A DNA stretch of 64,000 nt from Thiomicrorhabdus immobilis (GTDB taxonomy: Bacteria > Pseudomonadota > Gammaproteobacteria > Thiomicrospirales > Thiomicrospiraceae). This document shows, piece after piece, positions 29,143 to 37,332 of the stretch (positions are counted from its first letter, which is position 1; each line of letters opens with the position of its first letter). The translations under genes and the position numbers were made by a program. The notes beneath the pieces are model-generated. The model was not told the origin of the DNA, did no database searches, and worked only from the letters and a program-made list of their open reading frames with translations. The stretch lies in NCBI RefSeq assembly GCF_021654855.1, contig NZ_AP024202.1, positions 682,001 through 746,000 on the forward strand. Direction: 5' to 3'.

Positions 29143-29613
29143 TTACTGCATGACAAAACGGTCTAAATAAACATCTTCCAGTAGGTCTGGGTAGAGTTTA
29201 TGTTTTTCTAAAATATCACGTGCCACTTTTAAGACTTCTGCGCGGAGTTCATCCGGTCCAGCAGGGGTCTTAAGTTTTGAATAGGTTTGGTTGCGTAATA
29301 CACGGTCAATGTCGTTTTTAAGAATGGGGCGCAAATGCTCCATTTCCGTTTCCACGATTTGTGGATAGTAAGACATGAATTTAAAATCTACCGCAAGAAA
29401 TTTAGCTTTACCTTCTCCTCTGAAATTGACGACAACCTTTTCCATTGAGAAGTATTTGGGGATACGTTCTTTAGGTGCTTCAAACTGTTTATATTTTGGC
29501 GAGTAACTCATTCCTTGTGCTTCATCCGAAGCCATTGCAGAGGTGAATGGCGAGCAAAGTAGACCGCTGATAAAGAGTGCGTGAAAAAAGGTTTTAGTGG
29601 GTTGTTGCTTCAT
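29143..29613 (-). CDS. FliL-like protein with signal peptide
   Basis: FliL proteins stabilise the flagellar stator around the basal body. This 156-residue protein has the FliL core: YFSMEKVVVNFRGEGKAKFLAVDF, the LRPILKNDIDRVL helix and a final VYLDRFVMQ. Unlike standard FliL it begins with what looks like a cleavable signal peptide (cleavage near SAMA/SDEA) rather than an uncleaved anchor helix. It stands apart from any motor genes. Either a secreted FliL paralogue or a basal-body accessory. Confidence 0.82.
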   Translation of the reverse strand: MKQQPTKTFFHALFISGLLCSPFTSAMASDEAQGMSYSPKYKQFEAPKERIPKYFSMEKVVVNFRGEGKAKFLAVDFKFMSYYPQIVETEMEHLRPILKNDIDRVLRNQTYSKLKTPAGPDELRAEVLKVARDILEKHKLYPDLLEDVYLDRFVMQ

Positions 29614-29810
29614 TTAGTGGACTCTTAACTTTGTGACGTTATGGACGGGGTGTGGATCAATGTCTATTTATAGGGGGTATTCTGCCTTATTCCGGATATT
29701 TTTAGAAGTCATATCGTTTTTTGTTGCTCAAATTCTAAAAGCGTTAAATGGTGATGTTTAGGTGGAGTATTTACACGATGGGGTTGTGGCTGGTACTTTG
29801 TTTTGGCTAT

Positions 29811-29836
29811 AAAAAAACCCCGCGGGCGCGGGGTTT
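29811..29836 (-). terminator. Terminator after glnK-amtB
   Basis: AAACCCCGCG-gg-CGCGGGGTTT with a T tract on the minus strand, about 65 bp beyond the amtB stop. Confidence 0.9.
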
Positions 29837-29901
29837 AAACTAAGTCAATGAGGAGACTGTGTTTTCTAGATAAACACTATTTAGTTTTTAAGACTTTGAG
29901 T

Positions 29902-31149
29902 TTATTTTGTAAACTCAGGGTAAGCTTCCATACCACATTCTGATTGGTCAACACCTTCGTACTCTTCTTCTTCAGTAACTCGGATGCCCATAACCGCTTT
30001 GATGATTCCCCAAACGATTAAGCTTGTTACGAATACCCATGCAAAGATCACACCGATACCAGTTAGCTGAGCTACGATAGAAGCGTCAGGGTTTGTGAAA
30101 GTTACTGCGATTAGACCGAAGATACCTACAACACCGTGAACTGAGATAGCACCTACAGGATCATCGATTTTGAATTTAGCGTCGATGATTAGGATAGCTA
30201 ATACTACGATGATACCACCTACAAGACCGATTAAAGTCGCTTCTAAAGCCGTTGGCGTTAAAGGTTCAGCTGTGATCGCTACTAGACCTGCTAGAGCACC
30301 GTTAAGCATCATTGTTAAGTCAGCTTTGCCGAACTTGATTTTAGACATTAATAGCGCACCGATCACACCACCAGCAGCGGCCATAAGGGTGTTAACAAAA
30401 ACCATTGCTACTGCGTTTGCTTCTTCAACGTTTGAGATTTTAAGCTCAGAACCACCGTTGAAACCGAACCAACCTAACCATAGGATGAAAGTACCTAAAG
30501 TAGCTAAAGGAAGGTTAGCACCAGGAATCGCACGAGATTCACCGTTTGCACCATATTTACCTTTACGAGCGCCTAGTAGTAATACACCAGCAAGAGCAGC
30601 AGATGCACCAGCCATGTGAACAACACCAGAACCTGCGAAGTCAAGGAAGCCTAAACCATCTAGGAAACCACCACCCCATTTCCAGAAACCTTGCATTGGA
30701 TAGATGAACGCAGTGAATACGATAGCGAAAGCGAAGAAAGCCATTAACTTCATACGTTCAGCAACCGCACCTGAAACAACCGACATAGCCGTTGCAACGA
30801 ATACTACTTGGAAGAAGAAGTCAGACATACCTGAATAATAAGGTGCGTCATCACCACCAGCAATAACAGATGCCACGGCATTGTCACCACCAATTAGGAA
30901 GCTAATTCCAGGGAAGAAGCTGTTTACCGCTTCGCCAGGATACATAATGTTATAACCGACTAACATATACATAATACAAGCGATGGCGAAAAGACCAACG
31001 TTCTTAGCTAAGATTTCTGTTGTGTTTTTTGAACGCACAAGGCCGGCTTCCAGCATTGCAAAACCAGCGGCCATCCACATAACTAATGCACCTGACATTA
31101 GGAAGTAGAAGGTATCAAGCGCGTAACTTAATTGTAGTACTTGTTCCAT
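29902..31149 (-). CDS. amtB: Ammonium transporter AmtB
   Basis: Trimeric ammonium channel of the inner membrane. The ATG at 31149 is used (GGAAA upstream); a TTG two codons earlier is rejected. The 415 residues contain about eleven helices, the GALVMWMAAGFAMLEAGLV start, the pore twin histidines in GVVHMAGA and SVHGVVG, and a cytoplasmic tail (EEEEYEGVDQSE) that is the docking region for the PII trimer. Preceded by glnK on the same strand with 18 bp between, the standard glnK-amtB operon. Confidence 0.96.
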   Translation of the reverse strand: MEQVLQLSYALDTFYFLMSGALVMWMAAGFAMLEAGLVRSKNTTEILAKNVGLFAIACIMYMLVGYNIMYPGEAVNSFFPGISFLIGGDNAVASVIAGGDDAPYYSGMSDFFFQVVFVATAMSVVSGAVAERMKLMAFFAFAIVFTAFIYPMQGFWKWGGGFLDGLGFLDFAGSGVVHMAGASAALAGVLLLGARKGKYGANGESRAIPGANLPLATLGTFILWLGWFGFNGGSELKISNVEEANAVAMVFVNTLMAAAGGVIGALLMSKIKFGKADLTMMLNGALAGLVAITAEPLTPTALEATLIGLVGGIIVVLAILIIDAKFKIDDPVGAISVHGVVGIFGLIAVTFTNPDASIVAQLTGIGVIFAWVFVTSLIVWGIIKAVMGIRVTEEEEYEGVDQSECGMEAYPEFTK

Positions 31150-31167
31150 GATCAATTTCCTTTCTTC

Positions 31168-31506
31168 TTATAGAGCGATGTCGCCAGTTTCTTCTGTACG
31201 AATTCGTACAGTTTGTTCTAGAGGCATGACAAAGATTTTGCCGTCACCGATTTTTCCAGTTTTAGCCGATGTGCTGATGGCTTCAATAACGCTATCTAGC
31301 TTTTCATCGCTCACTGCGATTTCCAATCTGATTTTAGGTAAAAACTCAATCGCGTACTCTGCACCACGATAGATCTCTGTGTGGCCTTTTTGACGGCCAA
31401 AACCTTTAGACTCTGTTACAGTCATACCTTGCACGTCAATATCATGAAGTGCTTCGCGTACGTCATCGAGTTTAAAAGGTTTGATAATTGCAACTACCAG
31501 TTTCAT
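31168..31506 (-). CDS. glnK: Nitrogen regulatory protein PII (GlnK)
   Basis: A 112-residue PII trimer subunit that senses 2-oxoglutarate/ATP and gates AmtB. The T loop GRQKGHTEIYRGAEY carries the uridylylation Tyr51, the B loop KTGKIGDGKIFV is intact, and so is the C loop EQTVRIRTEE. Pairing with amtB indicates the GlnK role. A sigma-54 promoter (31554-31570) and NtrC-like half sites (31665-31693) lie upstream, so it is probably induced by nitrogen limitation. Confidence 0.96.
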   Translation of the reverse strand: MKLVVAIIKPFKLDDVREALHDIDVQGMTVTESKGFGRQKGHTEIYRGAEYAIEFLPKIRLEIAVSDEKLDSVIEAISTSAKTGKIGDGKIFVMPLEQTVRIRTEETGDIAL

Positions 31507-31553
31507 ACTAACCTCTCGGATAAATTAATGAATATAATGTTCGCCTTTGATAT

Positions 31554-31570
31554 AACACTGGATGTGCCAA
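31554..31570 (-). promoter_or_regulatory. Sigma-54 promoter of glnK-amtB
   Basis: Minus strand reads TTGGCACATCCAGTGTT. The -24 element TTGGCAC is perfect; the -12 element is GT where GC is usual, at the correct spacing of GG-N10-G. It ends 48 bp before the glnK start. Confidence 0.7.
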
Positions 31571-31664
31571 ATACATATAAATCAAATAAAAACAATTGGT
31601 TATGTTTATTTTCAGTGGTTTTTTCTGATGAATTTGAATTTATAGAAGTTTATTTGTATTTTGT

Positions 31665-31693
31665 TGGTGCGAATGTGTTTTTAAATGGTGCGA
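31665..31693 (-). promoter_or_regulatory. Paired NtrC-like half sites upstream of glnK
   Basis: TGGTGCGA at 31665-31672 and again at 31686-31693, 21 bp apart (two helical turns), about 95-125 bp upstream of the sigma-54 promoter. The same pair is found before glnA. TGGTGC is the NtrC half site; the other half of each dyad is degenerate. Confidence 0.55.
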
Positions 31694-32461
31694 TTTAAAG
31701 GAGGGGGTTTGCAGCGGCTACCTAAGATAGTTTTAGCGCTACTCATTCAGCTTGGGGTATTGCTTGTGGTTACAGTCGGTGTGTATTTGGCGCCTGCAGT
31801 GATTAGTCCGCCTTATCCTTATTGGGGATTGGTTTTTATTCAGGCTTTGTTGGCCTCTTTGGTGAGTTGTAGATTAGGCTTGCCGTGTTGGTGGCGTTGG
31901 ATACAGTTTTTTATTCCTGTTGGTTTGTATTTAGGGGTGCTACTCAAGTTTGACCCAATTTGGGCGTTGGTTATTTTTGTAGTAGTTTGGATGGTGTTCG
32001 CCAATGCCTTTAAAGAGCGTGTGCCGCTTTATCTAACGAATAATACAACTCGTGAAGCGCTTAAGAATTTGGTCAAACGTAAGCGCCGTGTTCGCTTTTT
32101 GGATTTAGGTTGTGGTTTGGGCGGTAATGTGGCCTTTATGTCTCAGCTTAAACCGGTAGCCGAATCTCATGGCGTTGAAACCGCACCGATTCCTTATTTG
32201 ATTTCAAAGATGATTACGGCATTGAGGGGTGGGCAGACCTTTGCGATGGATATGTGGAAGACCGAATTGGCATACTATGATGTGGTGTATGCTTTTCTAT
32301 CCCCTGAGCCGATGCCTCGATTATGGAATAAGGTAAAAGAAGAAATGTTGCCGGGTTCAATTTTTGTTTCTAACAGTTTTGCTGTACCTGATGTTGAGCC
32401 GAGTGAGGTTTGGGAGTTGTCTGATAGTCGTAAAACCATTCTTTATATATATAGGCTTTAA
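31685..32461 (+). CDS. Membrane-anchored class I SAM-dependent methyltransferase-like protein
   Basis: About 258 residues: three to four hydrophobic helices (about 10-110) followed by a soluble methyltransferase domain with motif I FLDLGCGLGG, an acidic position in HGVETAPIP and a late VVYAFLSPEPM motif. The start is uncertain. The ATG at 31685 has no ribosome-binding site and overlaps an NtrC-like site, whereas the in-frame TTG at 31709 follows AAAGGAGG. Substrate unknown; a lipid or membrane quinone is possible from the topology. Divergent from glnK, upstream of glnE. Confidence 0.75.
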   Translation: MVRFKGGGLQRLPKIVLALLIQLGVLLVVTVGVYLAPAVISPPYPYWGLVFIQALLASLVSCRLGLPCWWRWIQFFIPVGLYLGVLLKFDPIWALVIFVVVWMVFANAFKERVPLYLTNNTTREALKNLVKRKRRVRFLDLGCGLGGNVAFMSQLKPVAESHGVETAPIPYLISKMITALRGGQTFAMDMWKTELAYYDVVYAFLSPEPMPRLWNKVKEEMLPGSIFVSNSFAVPDVEPSEVWELSDSRKTILYIYRL

Positions 32462-32534
32462 ACAGCTGTTGAGTTAAATAATATAAAGACAGGGCTGTTT
32501 TCGATGATTTTTATTTTAAAATTGATGTAAAACA

Positions 32535-32546
32535 ACCAGGCCTGGT
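32535..32546. repeat. 12-bp palindrome ACCAGGCCTGGT, exact
   Basis: Between the methyltransferase gene and glnE, 73 bp after the former. Confidence 0.95.
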
Positions 32547-32638
32547 AGAACTGGGTCTAAAGTAAATAAATTAACTTCGTTGAACCGACTCGGTATAGAG
32601 TGGTTTGCGTTAAATTCATCTAGATTTCTGGAGAGAAA

Positions 32639-35386
32639 ATGTCCCATTCCGTTGAAAAAATCCTTTCTTGGAGCCCTTTTGTTGAGAGGTTGACCAAGCG
32701 TTACCCAGATCTTTTAGAGCCAGCTAGTTATGAAGCTCAGTGGTCGCAAAACCACCTCTATGAACGTGTGTATGCGGAGGTTTTCTCAGCGGCAACGGAT
32801 GCCGAATTGGTGCAAAGATTAAGGGTGCAGCGTAACTGGATGATGGGACGGATTGCATTGCGTGATTTACAGCAGCTTGCGCAATTGGAGGAAACGGTTT
32901 CGGCAACTTCGGAATTGGCGGATGCTTTGGTTGGCGCCGCTTTAGACTGGCATTATCAACGTTTTTGTGAGCGCTACGGCACACCAATCGGCAGGGAATC
33001 CGGTCAGCCGCAAAAGATGATTGTCATCGGAATGGGAAAACTAGGAGGGCAAGAGCTGAATTTTTCATCTGATGTTGACTTGATTTTTACCTATGCGGAA
33101 GGTGGTGAGACAGAAGGGGCGGCAAAAAGCATCTCCAATGAACAGTTCTTTATCCGGCTGGGACAGGCGTTGAATAAATCGCTGGTCGATGTCACTAATG
33201 ATGGATTTGTGTATCGAGTGGATATGCGTCTACGTCCATTTGGTGATGCGGGGCCATTGGCGGTCAATTTTGCCAGTCTTGAGCATTATTATGAGATTCA
33301 CGGGCGTGCTTGGGAGCGTTATGCGCTGGTTAAAGCCCGAATTATGGCGGGAGATAAAGCGCAGGGAGAGGAGCTCTTCAATATTTTGCGTCCTTTTGTT
33401 TACCGTCGATATGTCGATTTTAGTGCGATGGATTCCTTGCGAGAGCTGAAATTGATGATTGCCGAGCAGGTGGCCAAAAAAGGCATGATCGATAACGTCA
33501 AACTAGGTGCAGGCGGGATTCGTGAAATTGAGTTTATCGCTCAAGCTTTTCAGTTGGTGCATGGTGGGCGGGATAAGGCGTTGCAAAGTCGTTCCTTGTT
33601 GCCTACGCTCAAGACATTGAATGAGCATGAGTTTTTGGAAGACGAAGTCTATTCCAAACTGGTGGACGCTTATCGTTTTTTAAGAACCACAGAAAACCGT
33701 TTGCAAATGTGGGGAGATCAGCAAACCCATGATTTACCAACCGATGAAAATCAGCGTGTTTTATTGGCCAATTCCATGGGGTTTGAGGATTATGCCGGGT
33801 TTTACAAGGTCTTAAACCAGCATAGAGAATTCGTTGAGTCGCAATTTAATGAAGTGTTCGCTCAAGAAGCGGAATGTGCCGTACGTGATGATATGACCAG
33901 CTTGTGGGCGAGTGATTTGGATGAATTGCAGGGGTTGGAGTCTTTTGGCTTGCCAGAAGGGTTGGCTGGCAATGTGGCTAAGTTATTAATCGATTTTAAA
34001 GCCGGTCGTCAAGTGCAAACCTTAAGTAAAGAGGGGGCGGAGCGTTTGGATGAGGTGATGCCTTTTGTTTTGAAGGCGTTGATTTCACCGGAAATGGAGT
34101 TGGAGACTTTAAAAAGAGTGTTGTCCGTTATTGAGGCGATTACCAAAAGAAGTGTCTATTTGGTATTGATCAAAGAGAATCCGGAAGCGTTGGAGCACTT
34201 GGTTGCCCTGTGTGAAGCAAGTGCCTGGTTGACCGAGATGTTGATCAAGTATCCAGCTCTGTTAGACCAGTTGTTGGATGAAAGGGATCTCTATGCACCG
34301 CTTAAAGCGGATGAGCTTCAAGCTCAGGCCAATGCTTTATTGGTTGAAACGGGTTTGGATGAAGAGTTGTTTATGGATGAGTTGCGTCAGTGGCGACATG
34401 CCCAGGTGTTTAAAGTGGCCGCCGCTGATGTCACCGGGCACTTACCGTTAATGAAAGTGAGTGATTATCTAAGTTGGATTGCAGAAGCGGTGTTGAATGT
34501 CAGTGTTGAGTTCGCTTGGCGATTGATGCAACAACGCAGTGGCTTGCCGGGCGGTCTAAATGTGGATTCGCCGCGAAATCCGTTCTTGGTTCTTGGTTAC
34601 GGTAAGCTAGGTGGGTTAGAGCTCGGCTTCGGTTCGGATTTGGATGTGGTGTTTTTGTATGAGGGAGTCGCTTCAAGTGAGCAAACGGTTAATCCTGGTG
34701 GAAAAACTTTGGATAACGCCATCTACTTTATTCGAATGGGGCAAAAAGTGATTTCACTGCTGTCGACGGTGATGCCTTCAGGCCGCTTGTATGAAGTGGA
34801 TACCCGGTTACGTCCCAATGGTAATTCTGGGATGTTGGTGACCGATTTCAATAGTTACATGCAGTATATCGAAAATAAGGCGTGGAACTGGGAGCATCAA
34901 GCTTTGGTTCGTGCGCGAGCGGTTGCGGGTGATGCGCAAAGCAAGGCTGCGTTTGAAACGTTCAGGGAGGCGTTTTTGAAGCAGGCTCGAGACATTCATA
35001 CGGTGCGCGAAAGTGTGGTTGAAATGCGCCAGAAGATGAAAGACTCCTTAGATAAAAGTAGTGACGATATCTTTGATTTAAAACAGGGTGCAGGTGGTAT
35101 TGTCGATATCGAATTTATGATGCAATTTTTGGTACTGGCCTATGCCAATCAATATCCAGGGTTGGCTTCTTATACCGATAATGTGCGGATTCTTGAAGAG
35201 GTTGCAAAAGTCGGTTTATTATCTAGTGAAACGGTAGGAATGTTGACGGAGGCTTATAAGACCTATCGTGAAAAGTACCACCGTGTTGCTTTGGCAAATG
35301 AAAAACCGTTGGTTTTCAGTGATTGTTATCTTGAAAATAGAGAGGCGGTTAAAGCTACTTGGCAGCGTTTGATGCTTGAAAGTTAG
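32639..35386 (+). CDS. glnE: Bifunctional glutamine synthetase adenylyltransferase/deadenylase
   Basis: Adjusts glutamine synthetase activity by AMP addition or phosphorolytic removal, under PII control. The 915 residues carry two nucleotidyltransferase domains: the first with GMGKLGGQELNFSSDVDLIF and the second with GYGKLGGLELGFGSDLDVVFLY, each with the metal-binding D-x-D pair. Two helical GlnD_UR_UTase-like regions with GAGGIREIEF and GAGGIVDIEF follow the catalytic domains. A little shorter than the E. coli protein (946). Its target glnA lies immediately next to it in the opposite orientation, and glnK 1 kb upstream. Confidence 0.97.
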   Translation: MSHSVEKILSWSPFVERLTKRYPDLLEPASYEAQWSQNHLYERVYAEVFSAATDAELVQRLRVQRNWMMGRIALRDLQQLAQLEETVSATSELADALVGAALDWHYQRFCERYGTPIGRESGQPQKMIVIGMGKLGGQELNFSSDVDLIFTYAEGGETEGAAKSISNEQFFIRLGQALNKSLVDVTNDGFVYRVDMRLRPFGDAGPLAVNFASLEHYYEIHGRAWERYALVKARIMAGDKAQGEELFNILRPFVYRRYVDFSAMDSLRELKLMIAEQVAKKGMIDNVKLGAGGIREIEFIAQAFQLVHGGRDKALQSRSLLPTLKTLNEHEFLEDEVYSKLVDAYRFLRTTENRLQMWGDQQTHDLPTDENQRVLLANSMGFEDYAGFYKVLNQHREFVESQFNEVFAQEAECAVRDDMTSLWASDLDELQGLESFGLPEGLAGNVAKLLIDFKAGRQVQTLSKEGAERLDEVMPFVLKALISPEMELETLKRVLSVIEAITKRSVYLVLIKENPEALEHLVALCEASAWLTEMLIKYPALLDQLLDERDLYAPLKADELQAQANALLVETGLDEELFMDELRQWRHAQVFKVAAADVTGHLPLMKVSDYLSWIAEAVLNVSVEFAWRLMQQRSGLPGGLNVDSPRNPFLVLGYGKLGGLELGFGSDLDVVFLYEGVASSEQTVNPGGKTLDNAIYFIRMGQKVISLLSTVMPSGRLYEVDTRLRPNGNSGMLVTDFNSYMQYIENKAWNWEHQALVRARAVAGDAQSKAAFETFREAFLKQARDIHTVRESVVEMRQKMKDSLDKSSDDIFDLKQGAGGIVDIEFMMQFLVLAYANQYPGLASYTDNVRILEEVAKVGLLSSETVGMLTEAYKTYREKYHRVALANEKPLVFSDCYLENREAVKATWQRLMLES

Positions 35387-35407
35387 TGGTTGATGTTGAA
35401 AAATATG

Positions 35408-35431
35408 AAAGCCACCAGGCCTGGTGGCTTT
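35408..35431. repeat. 12-bp palindrome ACCAGGCCTGGT, exact, extended to 24 bp
   Basis: Core at 35414-35425; perfect symmetry from AAAGCC to GGCTTT. In the convergent glnE/glnA spacer, just ahead of the true terminator. Confidence 0.95.
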
Positions 35432-35444
35432 AAAATTCAGCTAT

Positions 35445-35483
35445 AAAAAAACCCGCTTAATGAAAACATTAAGCGGGTTTTTT
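35445..35483. terminator. Bidirectional terminator between glnE and glnA
   Basis: AACCCGCTTAATG-aaaa-CATTAAGCGGGTT with A and T tracts on both sides; serves both convergent genes. Confidence 0.95.
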
Positions 35484-35501
35484 ATGACTAATCTTAAAGA
35501 A

Positions 35502-36908
35502 TTAAGAAGAGTAGTACATGTCGAACTCAATTGGGTGAGTTGTTGCACGCATACGAGTAACATCATGCATTTTAAGTTTGATGTAAGAATCGATTGCTTC
35601 ATCAGTGAATACGCCACCCGCTTTCAAGAACTCACGATCTTGATCAAGAGCTTCTAGCGCTTCTTCTAAAGAGGCACAAACAGTATTGTATTCCGCTTCT
35701 TCTTCTGGAGTTAGATCATATAAATCTTTCTCTGAAGGCTCGCCTGGATCAATCTTGTTAAGGATACCGTCAAGACCAGCCATTAATGAAGCTGTGAATG
35801 CTAGGTATGGGTTAGCTGTTGGATCTGGGAAACGTAGCTCAACACGACGCGAACGCTCAGATGGAGCATAAGGGATACGGATTGAAGCTGAGCGGTTTTT
35901 ACCAGAGTATGCAATCAGTACCGGTGCTTCAAAACCAGGAACCAAACGCTTATAAGAGTTAGTTCCAGGGTTAGTGAAGGCGTTAAGTGCACGAGCATGC
36001 TTCATTAGACCACCGATGTACCAGATCGCTTCTTGTGATAGACCTGAGTAAACATCACCAGCAAAGATGTTTTTACCATCTTTAGAAAGAGACATGTTGA
36101 TGTGCATACCAGAACCGTTATCACCAACGATTGGCTTAGGCATGAAAGTCGCCGTCTTACCTAAAGCGTGACAGGTGTTGTGTACCACATATTTAAGGAT
36201 CTGAACTTCATCCGCTTTCGCTGTTAAAGTGTTACCAGAAACCGCTAATTCACACTGACCAGCTGATGCTACTTCGTGGTGGTGCGCTTCGATTTCTAGA
36301 CCCATAGCTTCAGCCATGGCACAGATGTCAGCACGTACTTCATGTAGTTGGTCAACTGGAGGAACTGGGAAGTATCCACCTTTAACCTTAGGACGGTGCC
36401 CCATGTTTCCGCCTTCTAGTTCACGAGCAGATTCCCAGTCAGACTCACCAGAATCGATCTTAACGAAAGTTCCAGACATGTCTTCACCCCAGCGAACATC
36501 GTCAAAGATGAAGAATTCAGGCTCAGGACCAAAGAATGCAGAGTCAGCAACGCCAGTTGATGCTAGGTAAGCTTCTGCTTTTTTAGCAATACCACGAGGA
36601 TCTTTTTCATAAGATTCCATTGTTGCAGGAGATACGATCATCATTCGAATAATGATAGTAGGGTCGTTAGTGAAAGGGTCTAACACTGCGCCATCAGTTT
36701 GTGGGATAAGCAACATGTCAGAATCGTTAATGCCCTTCCAGCCTTCAATCGATGAACCGTCGAACGTTTCACCATCAGTGAAGAAGTCTTCGTCTACTTT
36801 TGATGCTGGGATGGTTACGTGTTGTTCTTTACCGTGTGTATCGGTAAAACGCAAGTCAGCCCATTTAACATCATTCTCTTTAATCATATCAAAAATAGCT
36901 TGTGGCAT
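35502..36908 (-). CDS. glnA: Glutamine synthetase type I
   Basis: Main ammonia-assimilating enzyme, a dodecamer. Exactly 468 residues as in E. coli. Seen: DGSSIEGW, the [10 protein letters not shown] motif, [20 protein letters not shown], and the adenylylation loop with Tyr397 in [11 protein letters not shown], the target of GlnE next door. Upstream on the minus strand are a near-perfect sigma-54 promoter (36959-36975) and NtrC-like half sites (37081-37110), so nitrogen-limited induction is expected. Confidence 0.98.
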   Translation of the reverse strand: MPQAIFDMIKENDVKWADLRFTDTHGKEQHVTIPASKVDEDFFTDGETFDGSSIEGWKGINDSDMLLIPQTDGAVLDPFTNDPTIIIRMMIVSPATMESYEKDPRGIAKKAEAYLASTGVADSAFFGPEPEFFIFDDVRWGEDMSGTFVKIDSGESDWESARELEGGNMGHRPKVKGGYFPVPPVDQLHEVRADICAMAEAMGLEIEAHHHEVASAGQCELAVSGNTLTAKADEVQILKYVVHNTCHALGKTATFMPKPIVGDNGSGMHINMSLSKDGKNIFAGDVYSGLSQEAIWYIGGLMKHARALNAFTNPGTNSYKRLVPGFEAPVLIAYSGKNRSASIRIPYAPSERSRRVELRFPDPTANPYLAFTASLMAGLDGILNKIDPGEPSEKDLYDLTPEEEAEYNTVCASLEEALEALDQDREFLKAGGVFTDEAIDSYIKLKMHDVTRMRATTHPIEFDMYYSS

Positions 36909-36958
36909 TTTGTTGTCCTTTTTCAGCTGTGAAAATAAAAATTAACAGATGAGATAAT

Positions 36959-36975
36959 AGCGTGAACCGTGCCAG
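36959..36975 (-). promoter_or_regulatory. Sigma-54 promoter of glnA
   Basis: Minus strand reads CTGGCACGGTTCACGCT: -24 TGGCAC, GG-N10-GC spacing and -12 GCT all match the consensus. It ends 50 bp upstream of the glnA start. Confidence 0.88.
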
Positions 36976-37080
36976 GATTCCAATTATTTTTATTAATATT
37001 CTATTTTCTAAATTTATCAATAAGTTGTGTTTTTTGGAGATAAAGGTTTTTGAAAGTGTAAATTTCAAAAGGCATTTATT

Positions 37081-37110
37081 TGGTGCGTTATTCTGAAAAA
37101 AATGGTGCGA
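37081..37110 (-). promoter_or_regulatory. Paired NtrC-like half sites upstream of glnA
   Basis: TGGTGCG at 37081-37087 and at 37103-37109, 22 bp apart, 105-135 bp upstream of the sigma-54 promoter. Geometry matches the glnK pair and the classical glnA enhancers. Confidence 0.6.
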
Positions 37111-37167
37111 ATACGCCTTTTGATGAGGTTGCATTTATCATTAAAACCTTGAAGTTTTGTATCTTAT

Positions 37168-37185
37168 GTTACAGTTTTATGACAA
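37168..37185 (-). promoter_or_regulatory. Pho-box-like sequence oriented towards glnA
   Basis: Minus strand reads TTGTCATAAAACTGTAAC: two PhoB 7-mers (TTGTCAT, CTGTAAC) at 11-bp spacing. It points away from pstC. Confidence 0.5.
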
Positions 37186-37218
37186 TGTGGAAGCTTTATC
37201 TTTTCAAATGCAATTTTC

Positions 37219-37236
37219 CTGTCATATAAGCTTGCT
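37219..37236 (+). promoter_or_regulatory. Probable Pho box of pstC
   Basis: CTGTCAT (37219-37225) is a perfect 7-mer; the partner 11 bp later, GCTTGCT, is weak. A TAATAT follows at 37253. It is the only Pho box in the right orientation for the pst operon. Confidence 0.45.
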
Positions 37237-37332
37237 ATTATATGGTAAAAATTAATATATGGACTCACTCAGCCCTAAATTTTTTTGGGGTTGTCAACGT
37301 GAAGAACAGTGCACTAAGGTAGGTTGTGGGTT

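Larger units (their letters stand above)
36909..37332. other. Divergent control region between glnA and pstC
   Basis: No gene in these 424 bp. From left to right: glnA ribosome-binding site, sigma-54 promoter (36959), paired NtrC-like half sites (37081-37110), a Pho-box-like sequence pointing towards glnA (37168-37185), a weaker Pho-box-like sequence pointing towards pstC (37219-37236), and the AAGGTAGG site of pstC. An 81-codon AT-rich frame on the minus strand spans these elements and is not a gene. Confidence 0.75.

Noticed and set aside
36889-37134. 81-codon minus-strand frame upstream of glnA
   Set aside because: AT-rich, covers the glnA sigma-54 promoter and enhancer sites, and overlaps the glnA start.
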